A DNA stretch of 64,000 nucleotides from Undaria pinnatifida (GCA_012845835.1 JABAKD010000029.1:1556970-1620969), one strand, 5' to 3'. Positions 11,301 to 20,282 are shown, counted from the stretch's first letter. The notes: generated from the letters alone by a model not told the origin. Translations and numbers: made by a program.

Positions 11301-14300
11301 CATTTTTTGGCACGTTCGGTGCGGGCGTTAGAGTCATCCCACGCGAGGGGAGCAGCACAACTTTCTGAGCTCCACACACGAGAAGCTCAATATAGCACCC
11401 CGAGACATGAATTCGAAGACTTTCATTCGCGCAACCCCGACCAACATTTATTTCTCTGCGCTAGTTCCAAGGCAACCATACTCCGAGAATGATCCTTTTT
11501 ACCGATGTTCCCACGCTTGACGAGCTTAACCGGTCAGAAGCGTTTTTGTCTCAAAAAATGCAAAACCCTGCCGTGGGATGAGGCATTAGAGCCCAACCGA
11601 GGAACCCCAAGAAAATATTGGTGCGGCCCTGCCGTACGGTAAGTCTTGTCGTTCGGGCGTAAAGAGTGCTGCGGTAGCTGCCGCGGCCCCTTGAGACTTG
11701 AAGTTTTTTTTTCTTCTTCTTCTTTTTACCCCGCCTTGGCTGGCTTCAAGCGGTAGGTGGCCTCTCGCGTTGAGCTGAGGTCTCGCCCTAGCTGGCCCTA
11801 GTGTGCTCAGGTGTATGTAGTTCCAAAATACGCAACATACTCGTATATGTGTTGTGCTAACGTACCTGGTATGTTATAATATTTCAGACAGCAGGGTCTG
11901 AGGAGGAAAACGAAGAGGTTCTTGGACAAATCATTCATCATGAACCCGGCCGAGACGCGCGAGTTCACAAGCGGCTTCGTCATATATTTGTGGAATGTTC
12001 TGCTGTCTCCGTTACGAAGTCTCTGGAGAAGCACCATTCAACTGGCATTCCTGTAACCTCGACCACGGCGTGCACACGCCTCCACAAAACACGAAAGTGT
12101 TATTGGAGGTATTTTTATTCGTTCTCGCTGGGGCATCTTCCGGAGAATAACAACCACCTTGTCGTTCCTGTATCACTCCCGACCCCGTCTTGCACACGCC
12201 TCCACAATGCGCACACCGACTGTGCGTACTGTGCGTACCGTTTGTTCTCCATGTAGAAAACCACGACGCTCTTTGGGCGAAACAGCTGTGCTGTTATGTT
12301 ACGACGTGTCCGGAAGAAACATAATTTCCCTGACGTTCCTGCCCCCCCCCCGCCCCGCCCTCCCCCCAACGCGGCGTGCACGCGCCTCCTTCCTGCGCAC
12401 GTCGACTGTGCGTCCCCGTTTTACCCAGGTAGAAAAGCACGAGCCTCTTTGGGCGAAGCACGTGTTCTTGAAAGAAGCTAGCTGGTCGGATCACTGGTCC
12501 GTCATGCGACGGGCGAGAATAGCTATGGCCTTCGACTCGAGGGCTGAGGTAAGCAAATCGGACGCGCACTATGGTCGAGAGACGCCTTCCATGACAGAGG
12601 TAGAACTTTTTTGCTGACGCGTTTTCCGAATGGCGGAGCTCCGTAGCCCTTTTGGGACTTGATCTATCTTGATTACAGTATACAGACCAGAAAGCGACTA
12701 TCGCGATCTGATCACGCGTTCAGGAAAAGCCCGAGACGATCCGAGTATCGTCACGCCTCACGCTCGGCCTCACAGCTTCCTGCGTCGTCGCAGTTCGGAC
12801 GCATCTCTTACTACGCTAGCCGCTCGGGTTGCTTGCTTCATGTGGCCGATGCTGTAATCGGTACAATACCAGTTTTTTTTTTTGCGTCGATTTTTTGTGT
12901 CTGAGGTCCCGACGGGTTATTAACCCAAAAGTCGTCGGAGTTTCGTTTTTTTTTTCTTCAACATTTTTGGTTGTATATACCTTGCTCAGGCCATGGTGTT
13001 GTTCGTCGGAGAGCGCTTTCAATTTGCTTCAAGTCATTATTTGGGTGGAGCTATAGAGTATTTTATCAAGCCACCACCCTCCGAAGGCTCAAAAGAGCCA
13101 GTGCAAGTCTACGGGGGCACGCGTAACCCTAATGGTCTAGGACCTTTTCCGGCAAACATGTTTATGGTTGGTTCCGCCCAATACCCGTGCTAAGGTAGGG
13201 GGCAAGTTTTCCGTCAGAAAATGTTTCTGATTGGCGGTGCTCCTGGGTTGAGGCAGTACCCAACAGCGTTGCGTTTGTTCTTGTGGTTTTGCCGAGGCTT
13301 TTTCTCTTTCTTTTTTTTTTTTGCGAAAAACATGCTACGATAGAGGCGCTCCAACAATTTGGTCGGAGGCCTCCTCGCATGAGCTCTATGCCCCCCCGAG
13401 GCGAAAGCTTATTTAGACAAAACAGAAAGTGAACCCCATGGGCTAGGATAATGTTTGACTATTAGTAGTGTATGTGCTTAATATGTTGCTTTTAGTATTG
13501 GCCCTGACGGATCGCAACAACTCTCTACCTTGGGATGAACTAAGTATAGCAGCTACCGTTAGTATGGTTGGTAATATTTTGTTGTTGATGCTCACCCTGG
13601 CAACATCGATAGGAGTCTTATACATAAATATTCAAAAGATAATACATAGTCTATATCTGCGAAAACGAGCGGCCGGCGTATCACGCAGCTTGCGAAGACG
13701 AGCGTCGACCCCGAAGTTTATCGAGACTCACAGGTCTGACGTATTTATAGTAGTTTTAGGAAATATCATAATGCCAACCAAGATTGACATTCGGACGATT
13801 TTGAGTTAAGGACCTCCGTTATTCAAAAAACGGTTGAGCCAAGAAGGGGTATACCCTAATACCTTTAGCGTAGCACCTATGAGTTTTTGGGTGCACCCGT
13901 GTCGTAGCATGCTCCACAACAAATTCGCGGTCCGTGAGAACATCAAATACGCGCTCCGGTAGCCAGCCCACAACGCAAGCCATCGAATCGGTGGGCAGTG
14001 GTTGGTCGGGGCAACCTCCAAGTTGAAGTTTGGCGCGGTTCGGCAGCCGGTACTTCCCACAACGCGCTCTTTTTTGTGTATTTTTGTGCATCATTCGCAT
14101 GCGCACCACGTTTGAGTATGTTTTATTTTTAAGTGAACGCCTGGAGGGTAAGAGTGTCGGTAACCCGGCGTTCTGGTGACGATGGTGACGATGATGGTGA
14201 TGATGGTGGCGATGATGAAAACGATGGCTAACGATGATGATGATGTTGATGAGGATGATGATGATGATGATGATGTCATATTGCCTCTTTTTTCCCTGAA

Positions 14301-15258
14301 ATCTAACCCTGGGGTCACGAAAAAGGCCGAAAAAACATTGGTTGTGGGTGCGATCCGCGAAAGGTGCTGCCCACAACACGCCCCATTGGTGCCTAGTTTT
14401 CGGATCCACAGCACACTTTCGTTCCACATGCTGAAGCTAAGGGCGTCGGTAACGCGGCGTTCTTTTGAACGTGTCACGACATGACTTGCAATAAAGGCGC
14501 TAAGAGAAGAATTTCAATGCCATTCTTCCACTTTTAACCGCCGTTGAATTGTGTTGTCGCTCGTTTGTTTTTATGTTAACGGCTATTTTTGTTTTTGCGC
14601 CAGCTCGCCAAAATCAAAACGGGCGCCCTGATCCTGTACGGCAACGATGATACGTTCACGGCGGCGGGGGCACAACAGCTGCTGGACGGCATCAAAGGCT
14701 CACGGGCCATGGTGAGTGGTACCGGTATAAATTGTGGGCGGGTATGTGGTCCAATGGTAACCTCGTGACTATTGAGGTCAAGGTTGTAAGTTCGATTCTC
14801 ACAAGAGACCTTTTCTTACAAATCGACAGGCCGCGCGAGAGCGTTAGTTGGCAAAATTCGATGCAAATCGACAAGCATAAAAACTGAAAAGTGAGAGTAG
14901 TGAACCCTATGCGCGATAAGAATGAAGGCAAGTACCGGGGGGGGGGCAAGAAAAGACACCTGTGACCACGGTTTTTTCAGAACGTCGCTGAGGATTGGTA
15001 AATCCTCTTATCATGCGGTTGAGCTGGGGAGCAAAAGTGATGATAAATAAATGTATGTACGTAATACGAAGCACTGTCGCCATCACAGAGAGGGTGGGCG
15101 CTGAACCGCGGTCGAGGTTTTGTTCGGCTGATTATAGTTATTGTGGCCCGTTTAAATGCTTTGATCGGCAGGGACTACCCGGGGGACACCTATGCCACAT
15201 CACCAGCCCCAAGGCGTTCTCAAGAGCGGTCACGGAGTATCTGATGGCACAACCGTAA
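2225..15258 (+). CDS. Alpha/beta-hydrolase-fold protein, nine-exon gene (whole span, 5' end missing)
   Basis: Nine exons join in phase: 2225-2383, 3457-3588, 5634-5728, 7545-7602, 9184-9276, 11895-12052, 12482-12548, 14604-14711 and 15172-15258. They give 318 residues and a TAA stop. Hallmarks of the alpha/beta-hydrolase fold are visible. An oxyanion-side loop VPGLDG lies near residue 33, the nucleophile elbow GESFGG puts Ser at about 110, the acid loop LYGNDD puts Asp at about 269-270, and LPGGHLCH puts His at about 296. A cap region lies between about 150 and 250. Family length is usually 260-330, so only a short N-terminus should be missing; the first visible exon opens at a strong acceptor, so at least one exon lies upstream. 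Substrate and location cannot be read from the sequence. Several exons have decayed tandem copies in the neighbouring intron. The join between exons 6 and 7 is the least certain part. Confidence 0.85.
3196..3290 (+). pseudogene. Decayed upstream copy of hydrolase exon 2
   Basis: After an acceptor-like tttatag the sequence reads AHVVMLNLLLLLVPPL, matching the start of exon 2 (FHVVMFNLPLVVPPL). The intron just upstream also matches (cgccttcttcgttgcctgcccg against caccttctcctttctttgcccg). Similarity ends after about 20 codons, so this is a truncated tandem copy. Confidence 0.65.
3457..3588 (+). CDS. Hydrolase exon 2
   Basis: This exon encodes 44 residues between acceptor gtatgaatag and donor ACA|GTAGTA, phase 0 at both ends. 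It supplies the second core strand (FHVVMFNLPL) and a helix ending in VMDEARN, just before the strand leading into the nucleophile elbow. Related but broken copies lie on both sides, at 3196 and 3757. Confidence 0.8.
3757..3884 (+). pseudogene. Decayed downstream copy of hydrolase exon 2
   Basis: From 3764 this copy reads MFNLPLFVPPLSRAA and ends in IARRLATVMDIGRK before a GT, paralleling exon 2 over almost its full length. A TGA lies in frame just before the ATG if the upstream AG (gggttgcag) is used, so the copy looks unusable without a different splice site. Confidence 0.7.
3924..4247. mobile_element. Miniature TIR element with TA target duplication
   Basis: The ends are inverted repeats: GAGCTGTGAGTC at the left and GACTCACAGCTC at the right, each flanked by TA. 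At 324 bp with no coding sequence it fits a non-autonomous Tc1/mariner-type element. It lies in hydrolase intron 2. Confidence 0.7.
4583..4803. mobile_element. Short GGGTC-rich TIR element, copy 1
   Basis: This element is bounded by CAGAGATTTTCCCC and the complementary-type end GTGACAGGCCCTG. Its interior is made of GGGTCGGGTC and CGACCCG stretches that can fold on themselves. Three relatives occur at 31551, 32056 and 61310. CAGGG ends recall hAT-type elements, but no clear 8-bp target duplication was found. Confidence 0.55.
5634..5728 (+). CDS. Hydrolase exon 3, nucleophile elbow
   Basis: This exon encodes 31 codons plus two bases between acceptor tcggatttgcag and donor GACCG|GTGAGT. It contains SILGESFGGIVAQQ, the G-x-S-x-G elbow with the catalytic serine, and ends in DFPEKVD. 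The split codon is completed by the G at the start of exon 4, giving R. Confidence 0.92.
6133..6319. mobile_element. AAGGCGG-type TIR element, copy 1
   Basis: This element starts CAGCAGGGGTCTCCC and ends GGGGTACTG with TA on both sides. Its interior is built of AAGGCGGTATCCC-like units. It is one of six copies in the window and has no coding capacity. Confidence 0.7.
6598..6662. repeat. Short tandem repeat, about 17-18-bp unit
   Basis: About four copies of GACTTAGACNAACTAACC occur in tandem in hydrolase intron 3. Confidence 0.6.
6839..7027. mobile_element. AAGGCGG-type TIR element, copy 2 (best preserved)
   Basis: This 189-bp element starts CAGTAGGGGTTCCCCC and ends GGGGGACCCCTACTG, flanked by TA on each side. 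The TA duplication and CAGT ends resemble pogo/Tc1-mariner miniature elements. The interior carries the CCGCCTTATATAGGG units shared by the other copies. Confidence 0.75.
7545..7602 (+). CDS. Hydrolase exon 4
   Basis: This 58-base exon runs from acceptor gtcaacgatag to donor CTCAAG|GTGAGA. With the two bases carried from exon 3 it reads RLVLLSSLAKPELTPAVMLK. The block from exon 3 into exon 4 (FPEKVDRLVLLSS) is typical of the strand after the nucleophile helix. Two decayed copies follow at 7774 and 8275. Confidence 0.88.
7774..7818 (+). pseudogene. Decayed copy of hydrolase exon 4 (first)
   Basis: This copy reads SSLAKPDLAPSVLLK after a cttcttcag acceptor, matching exon 4 from its sixth codon on. 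Its donor has become GCGAGA, and the LVLL start is missing, so correct splicing and frame are unlikely. Confidence 0.7.
7978..8245. repeat. Minisatellite, unit about 36 bp, with a palindrome in each unit
   Basis: About seven to eight units share CTAGACGGCCGTCTGTCA followed by CGGGCCTTAATTACGT-like sequence. The core AGACGGCCGTCT is a perfect 12-bp palindrome. The array lies between the two decayed copies of exon 4. Confidence 0.7.
8275..8310 (+). pseudogene. Decayed copy of hydrolase exon 4 (second)
   Basis: This copy reads SLAKPKLAPSVLF and then diverges into a T run, with no donor at the expected place. Flanking GAGACGGGGCCACCACC matches the sequence after the first copy, showing that intron was duplicated too. 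Confidence 0.65.
9184..9276 (+). CDS. Hydrolase exon 5
   Basis: This exon has 31 codons in phase 0 between acceptor ctcatcacgcaag and donor GATGTG|GTGAGC. It encodes a hydrophobic helical stretch (TIGYVVPFLAQSLFAVAHLP) placed where the cap domain begins. Confidence 0.75.
9535..9726. mobile_element. AAGGCGG-type TIR element, copy 3
   Basis: This element starts CAGCAGGGGTAC and ends GGGGGACCCCCACTGCTG. The interior closely matches copies 2 and 4 (AGTGCAATTCCCCAGTAGCG). Confidence 0.65.
9741..9911. mobile_element. AAGGCGG-type TIR element, copy 4
   Basis: This element starts CAGTAGGG and ends GGGGGACCCTTACTG with TA on both sides. It lies only 14 bp after copy 3, so the two form a near-tandem pair. 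Confidence 0.68.
10862..11180. repeat. Pentanucleotide microsatellite
   Basis: About 64 pentamers run in tandem, first mixed TGATA/TGGTA, then mostly TGTGA, then TGATA/TGGTA again. The reverse strand contains no stops and reads as repeated Ser/His/Ile/Thr residues, which is an artefact of the repeat. It lies in hydrolase intron 5. Confidence 0.9.
11187..11282. repeat. Short minisatellite with AACCCTA motif
   Basis: Three copies of a roughly 37-bp unit containing AACCCTAGAGGATTAGTGG and GTGGGGTTG follow the pentamer array directly. Confidence 0.65.
11331..11582. mobile_element. GAGTCATCCCACG-type TIR element, copy 1
   Basis: The left end GAGTCATCCCACGCGAGGGG pairs with the right end CCCTGCCGTGGGATGA. 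The interior shares AAGACTTTCATTCGCGCAA with other copies at 23166, 48422, 48984 and 62763. Confidence 0.6.
11895..12052 (+). CDS. Hydrolase exon 6, cap region
   Basis: After the acceptor region atttcagacagcag the frame encodes 52 residues including SFIMNPAETREFTSG, plus two bases. It ends at CT|GTAACC. Either of two adjacent in-frame AGs (exon start 11892 or 11895) is possible. The 3' part is repeated at about 12125 and 12290 as decayed copies, and the first of those also has CCT|GTAT at the donor place. Confidence 0.75.
12110..12350 (+). pseudogene. Decayed tandem copies of the exon 6 end and exon 7 start
   Basis: At 12120-12166 the sequence reads like RSRWGIFRRITTTLSFL, parallel to the RSLWRSTIQLAFL end of exon 6. 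At 12285-12345 a third, weaker copy follows. Between them 12255-12300 (AAAACCACGACGCTCTTTGG) repeats 12433-12462. The shared intron piece TGCACACGCCTCCAC occurs near 12070, 12191 and, as TGCACGCGCCTCC, near 12377. Confidence 0.65.
12482..12548 (+). CDS. Hydrolase exon 7
   Basis: The frame runs to a strong donor GCTGAG|GTAAGC and reads WSDHWSVMRRARIAMAFDSR, leading straight into exon 8. The start is uncertain. AG at 12480-12481 keeps phase with exon 6. An earlier acceptor, cccag before 12429, would add 18 residues but needs a different exon 6 donor. Confidence 0.7.
13453..13809 (+). other. Open stretch encoding a two-helix hydrophobic segment, origin unknown
   Basis: An open frame within hydrolase intron 7 encodes two hydrophobic stretches (LLLVLALT, then NILLLMLTLATSIGVLYI) followed by a basic region (LYLRKRAAGVSRSLRRRAS). 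It stops at TAA 13807-13809 and no good ATG precedes it. Composition looks more coding-like than its surroundings. It may be a fragment of a captured membrane-protein gene or of a transposon, or chance. Confidence 0.35.
14120..14475. repeat. Direct repeats around a GAT/GATGAT microsatellite
   Basis: GTGTCGGTAACCCGGCGTTCT near 14155 and GCGTCGGTAACGCGGCGTTCT near 14442 are near-identical direct repeats flanking an imperfect (GATGATG)n tract at 14178-14276. It could be a small element whose ends are direct repeats. Confidence 0.5.
14604..14711 (+). CDS. Hydrolase exon 8, acid loop
   Basis: This exon has 36 codons in phase 0 between acceptor tttttgcgccag and donor GCCATG|GTGAGT. It encodes LAKIKTGALILYGNDDTFT, the core strand and loop with the catalytic acid, followed by a helix ending LLDGIKGSRAM. 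Confidence 0.92.
14738..14984 (+). mobile_element. tRNA-derived SINE, family 1, copy 1
   Basis: The head has tRNA promoter-like parts: a D-arm-like TGGTCCAATGGTA and a T-arm-like AAGTTCGATTCTC. The acceptor stem does not pair and position 33 is not T, so this is not a tRNA gene. The tail (AAGTACCGGGG, then ACACCTGTGACCACGG) matches the minus-strand copies at 50058 and 53535. Confidence 0.7.
15172..15258 (+). CDS. Hydrolase exon 9, catalytic histidine and stop
   Basis: After acceptor tttgatcggcag it encodes GLPGGHLCHITSPKAFSRAV and the last helix, ending in TAA at 15256-15258. The GGH is the family's catalytic histidine motif. This exon and exon 8 together give the standard C-terminal end of the fold. 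Confidence 0.92.
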   Translation, partial: GLPGGHLCHITSPKAFSRAVTEYLMAQP

Positions 15259-15354
15259 GGACACGTGCCCCTTCTATGGAAACCAAGGCTACGTGGGGGA
15301 GCGGGTAGCCATTACGATGAGTGGCCATGGTATTAGACCATAGACTGAAATCCG

Positions 15355-15470
15355 CTATGGTAGTACCGGTAGCGGTACTATACCCAGTAGGGCCGGTGTC
15401 CGGTATACTGCCAGTGTTGTTGCCTGACACATACCGGCACTACAGTGAGACCACCGCTGTAGTGCAATTT
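15355..15470. promoter_or_regulatory. Cluster of three strong hairpins downstream of the hydrolase stop
   Basis: Perfect inverted repeats follow one another: TAGTACCG/CGGTACTA with a 4-nt loop at 15361-15380, CCGGTAT/ATACCGG at 15400-15437, and CACTACAG/CTGTAGTG at 15438-15464. They start about 100 nt after the TAA, so they could lie in the 3' UTR or belong to a small foldback element. Confidence 0.5.
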
Positions 15471-17060
15471 GGCGCAACTCTCCATGTTGCGACTCCTGTT
15501 GTAGGTCGACGCCGGGAGGGACGGCTGCCGTGAATCTTTCTCTCGCGGCAGGCTTGATTTTTTTTTGCCTTGGACTCATGTTGTTGGGGTGTAAACTACT
15601 TGGAATTTGTGGGGGTTTCAGCACCAAAATGGTTAATGTTTTATGTATGTGTTTTGTTTATAAAGGGGGAGGAGTAGGAGATAGAATCGAGCAATTAAGG
15701 AAAAGGAGGGTCGTTGGGATGGATGGCATTACTGCGGTACGGGTAAAATGGCGCGTTCTACCCGATTCATGACGTAAGGGATTGGAAAAACACCACTAAG
15801 TTTTGACAGCTCCAAGTAGGCACGGTTCAGATATTTGCCTTGGGGATGGCTCGATTTCATCCCCGGTAAAAGACGTATTTACGAGCAAGTAATCAAGCTA
15901 GCTGATTTACCGTAAGTATGCGTAGGTAGTTGATCACGCCGACAAAATGCCCATCTGTAGTTGACATCTCGGTCTGTTGGCGTGTGGCCAATACCGTGAG
16001 ATCTGAAGGAGAGGAACAGGTGGACGTTTTCTCTTGTAGTAGCCTCTGGTCAGCTACCGGTATATGCAGCGGCTGTAGCGCCGTGCCACCTTGGACTGTG
16101 ACGCAGAACAGCGCCCCAAGGTTGTTAAGAATACTCGTGTTCGCAACAGGAAGACCCAGCCCTCTATTCTCGGCTGCAGCCTACAGCAACACCCCAAACT
16201 CATCAGGAGCGTCCCTTGAGCGGGAACCCCGAAAGAGTATATAAGCTCTCAGGACTGCGCAGCATCGTCATCTTGGTTCGACGCGTAAGGTTTGAATGCA
16301 CAGAGGAGGAGACCAACGCTACGGCAGGGGGCTCGCCTTTGGCGCCTTGTTTTCCCGGCGGCTCGGCGTTACTCTCGCGGGTGACCCCCCTTTTTCCTTT
16401 GCGGGCTCGAGCTTTGCTGCTGTGTTAGTTTTGCGATATGAATCGCAAGGAAACGGTTAGCTACGCTGTGCCAAGCAAATCGCCTACAAAGAGTCTTCGT
16501 CAGCGAGGCACAGCGTGGCACTCGTGCTAGTAGTGGAAACCCGGAAGAGCAACAGGGGTACCCCCCCCCACCGCAGGCTTGGTCAAGACCAAGGGTATGG
16601 TATTTTTCGATGATGTGTATCGCCGCTCTTATCACAGAATCAGAGCCTCGATACACATCATTGCAATGCCGTCGACGGCAACAAGAAGCCGGTAAACTGC
16701 CCTCTAGGAGCAGTACCAAGGCGCAGCGACCACGAGAAAACCGGTTGATCATCGCCGTCATCATCAAAATATTTCACGATCATCCACAGCATCATCGTTA
16801 TGGTAGGGGGGTATCATGGGTTTCCACACTTTCGTCTGAGGCGAGATGCGTATCAAGAAACGGTTACGCACGAAAGCGTAGCGCGTCGGATAGACCAGAG
16901 CCCTGTTCGGGATCGACGCGTGCTTGGATTGGGGTACATACCTAAGACATGGGATCTGCTAGTCGGGGTGCACTTGCTTTTTTTCACATTTTGCTCAGGA
17001 TCAGCTTTTTGGGTGAGGTTTAGAGCCCCTTAAGTCAAGAACCTCTCAAGGCAAAAAATG
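15471..17060. other. Intergenic stretch without a recognised gene
   Basis: No exon-like open frame with splice borders was found. It holds part of a GGCTACGGTAG-type element (about 16330-16620, with TACTCTCGCGGGTGACCCCCC) and otherwise unique-looking sequence. Confidence 0.5.
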
Positions 17061-17066
17061 GTGCAG

Positions 17067-17306
17067 ACACGTGCTACGATAGAAGTAGCATTTTTTGGCC
17101 TGAAATAGTTTCTGGATGACGGGGCTCCTTAACCCAAAACCGTCAGAAATAGGCCTTTTTTTTGCTTGACTCTCGACGCGTACCTCGGCCGTCGGATTAT
17201 TCGTCCGGTGCCAGTCTTATTTTTTCTCCACACCAGTTTTTTGGGGGAGGTCTGGAGCTGTGAACAGTTCAGAAAAAAAAATGTGCACCTCTATCGTAGC
17301 GCGCGT
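17067..17306. mobile_element. GACGCGTGCTACGATAG-type TIR element, copy 1
   Basis: The left end CACGTGCTACGATAGAAGTA pairs with the right end ACCTCTATCGTAGCGCGCGT. Inside are the family's signature blocks, ACGGGGCTCCTTAACCCAAA (coming before the Phe-like T run) and TTTTTTGGGGGAGGTCTGG. Confidence 0.7.
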
Positions 17307-18258
17307 CTGCACCTCTCCTGTTGGATGTGTCGATCTGTGACCGTGGCTGCGATAGGGGGTTTTCGTTGTTTTTGGGGCATTTTTTTGCAGTGGACCTCGG
17401 GATCGAGTGACCCCCCTGTTGCTAAAGTTGTTCGTGCTGTTTTAATTGTTCGGTACGTACGAACTCGCAATGGAATGGTTAGTTACGCTTGCGCCAAGAA
17501 CGAAAACACCTAAAGACCAAGGCCACGAACGATAGAGGGGGTACACCCATTTTCACTCGTACCGGAAGTTGAGCCACTCGCGAAGTGACTCAGTACCTCG
17601 CGAACAAAAAACATGTTGTGCGATAGTTTTGGCGCGGCGTAAGTTACCACACTATTTGCGAATTGTGTTCGTCAATTAAAAACGTCAAGAAAACGTAAGA
17701 CCGCAAAATAACAGAGGGGTTACTCGCGCGGGTGACCCCGAGCCACTGCAGAAAAAGGCCCCCAAAGGGGGACCCTCATGGTACTGTATCCTGGGCCTAT
17801 AAAGTGTTTTCGTCGGTAAGGTACAGGGGTTGTTACCCGTGCAAGTGCCTCACACCCAGCCGTGAAAAAGGGGGTTACCCGCTCTGCCGTGGAATTGGTG
17901 GCGATGATCTGCGTGGCCTGATCGTGTATGCCGGGTGTGAGCCGGATGGTTCGCACGATCCGTCCGGCAGATGGATTCCTGGGTTTAGATCCTGCGCAAC
18001 ACATCATGACGACGTATTTAACGTTTAGATTGTGATTTAGATCGCCATCTGTGTCCGATGCCGTGAAGGTATTGGGCTGTAGAGAAGTAAGGTTAGCGGC
18101 TCGTGCGCGAGTGGGGCTCAAAACCGCTTAAAGCGAGGTCCTAAAGGCGACCTCCCCACGGTAGCCGCGTTCAAAAGTGGGCGGAGAGAGGGAGGGAGGT
18201 AGAGAGCAAAGAGGTACGTGTCGCGCTGTTCAGCAGTGGGGCGTGTTGGGCAAAGCGC

Positions 18259-18594
18259 AGACGCGTGCTATGGCAGAGGCGCTAAAACATTTCATTTTTC
18301 TAATACTACCCCTCGCTTGAGGAGCTGTTTTTTTTTTTCTAAGGCAAAAACTATTTGTTGGGGCGAGGCGGGGGCGGGGCGGGCGGAACAAAAGTGCTAT
18401 TTATTATTACCCGATGAACATTCCCATGGCGCCTAGATATACAACGAAATTATTCCCCCACCCGCCAAAAAAAAAAATGTTTTTTTTCCCGACGATTTTG
18501 GGTTAAGGAGGGCTCCCCGTCAATCAGAAAAGAGTTCACAGCTGAAAGAAAAAGAGCGCTACGTACCTCTATCTTAGCATGCGTCTGCAGTGGT
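18259..18594. mobile_element. GACGCGTGCTACGATAG-type TIR element, copy 2
   Basis: The left end is GACGCGTGCTATGGCAGAGG and the right end CCTCTATCTTAGCATGCGTC. The interior is in opposite orientation to copy 1 (CGACGATTTTGGGTTAAGGA). Confidence 0.68.
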
Positions 18595-18749
18595 ACCGCC
18601 GTAAGAGGGGCGGCTCGGCCACCTTCGCCCCAACGCGTCCGCCAAAGCAAGGAAGCTAAAACTTTGCAAAACTTTTGCATTCGCAGTAAACCCACCCCGA
18701 TGTATTTAGTGTCAACAATAGACAAAGGCTACGGTATTACTAGGCTAGG

Positions 18750-19080
18750 GGGGATGTTACGACGATGTTATGATGATGCTATGATATACTCCTTTTTTTT
18801 CACGACTGGGTTTAAGCCACTCGCACGCGTGACATCCGTACCTCACCGACGAATGCGTTGTGATAGGTTGGGTTTTTTCTTCGCGCAGCGTCACTGACCA
18901 TTCCATGGCGGATTGATTTCACCAAAAAAAAAAATCTGCACCAAAGGTTAAGACCGCAAAATAACAGGGGGGTCACATGCGGCGAGTGATCCCGAGGCAC
19001 TGCAAAAACAGGCCCCGAAAACAACATAAACCCCCCTACCGTATAGCCACGGTCTGTACGTACGGCGTGCGCGACAACGT
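18750..19080. mobile_element. GGCTACGGTAG-type element carrying TCACTCGCGCGAGTGACC-like blocks, degraded
   Basis: The segment contains GCCACTCGCACGCGTGAC and GTCACATGCGGCGAGTGATC separated by CCGAAAA and purine runs. The same blocks recur at 17560-17800, 44210-44470, 44623-44940, 47273-47560 and 63870-64000. The borders here are approximate. Confidence 0.5.
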
Positions 19081-19249
19081 AGGGGGGGGGGGGGGGGGAG
19101 GGCTTTGAGGCACGAACGAAGGGTCTCCGAGTTTCCCGTTATCCCCGCGTTTGAAGGTGCCGAGACCCCATGAGGGCTTTCACTGATCTGGAGCAAAGGG
19201 GTGTGTGTGTCAGCCAGCATGTCAACCGCGTCGCCTTCGATTTGAACAC

Positions 19250-19532
19250 GACGCATGCTACGATAGAGGCATTAAGGTAAACCTGGTACCACTTTTTGTC
19301 TATTTTCGTTTCTGAATGACGACGCTCCTTAACCCCAAATCGTCCCAAGTAGGCCATTATTTTTTTGGGACGATTTTCGTTGTGTACCTAGGCCATGGGA
19401 TGTTTTCATCCGGTAGGTACGCAGCAGTTTTATTCTTCTCCTAAATCAGTTTTTGGGAGAGGTCTTGAGATCCCAAATCGAGGGGTAGTATTAAGAAAAA
19501 AAAAAGTGGTGCAACTCTATCGTAGCGCGCGT
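19250..19532. mobile_element. GACGCGTGCTACGATAG-type TIR element, copy 3
   Basis: The left end GACGCATGCTACGATAGAGG pairs with the right end CTCTATCGTAGCGCGCGTC. The interior includes TGTGTACCTAGGCCATGGGA, present in most copies. Confidence 0.75.
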
Positions 19533-19735
19533 CCTATACTATAACCAACATATAATAGCTCTATTTTTTCTCCAAATCGGTTTCTGGGAAAGGTCTTACT
19601 TAACCTTTATAGTTGAGGAGTAGTATTTAAAAAAAAAAGCGCGCGTCACACACGTTACGGCAGAGGTGCGCCGTTTGTTCCCTACAATATTCTTCGCTTG
19701 AGGACCTCCATACCTCCACACCTCCATACCTCACC

Positions 19736-20032
19736 CCGCATGTTACGATAGAGGTAGGTGGCACTTTTCGCCCGAAACGTTTTCTGAACGATGGGGCAAA
19801 AAAAAAAAAAAAACTTCAACCCAAAATCGTCGGAACTAGGGCGAAAAAAAAAAAAACATGATTCTCGTTGTGTACTTAGTACTTAGGGCACCATAGGATT
19901 TTTTCATCTATCTGGTCAGCAGTTAGATTTTTTCTCCACATACATCAGTTTTTTAGGGAGATCTTGAGCTCCCAAAATTGAGGAACCTCCGAAAAAAAAA
20001 AAAAGTGTTGTGTCTCTACCGTACCACGCGTC
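19736..20032. mobile_element. GACGCGTGCTACGATAG-type TIR element, copy 4
   Basis: The left end is GCATGTTACGATAGAGGTAG and the right end CTCTACCGTACCACGCGTC. It is one of several overlapping or adjacent copies that fill 19250-20280. Confidence 0.65.
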
Positions 20033-20282
20033 TCACCCCCAAAAAAACGATGTATCATATCGAAAACTGAAAGCGCAAAACCCGATGAACAAACCCCGTG
20101 GGGCCAGATATACAAAGCAACCATTTTGCCAAGACAAGAATGATAAATCCGACGACTTTTGGCTAAGGAGAGCCCTGTCTTTCAGAAATGGTTTTTCGCC
20201 GAAAAATGCTACGAGTACTTCTATCGGATCATGCGTCCCTTAGAAAAATCCAAGGTTGTGTTCTGTAAGGGTACGTACAAAC

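Noticed and set aside
13819-14427. 202-residue minus-strand frame with a poly-Ile/His region
   Set aside because: The repetitive part is a GAT microsatellite; the rest lacks splice or start support.
14738-14812. Possible tRNA gene (T-arm and D-arm-like sequence)
   Set aside because: The acceptor stem does not pair, position 33 is not T, and the sequence continues into a SINE body found at two other places.
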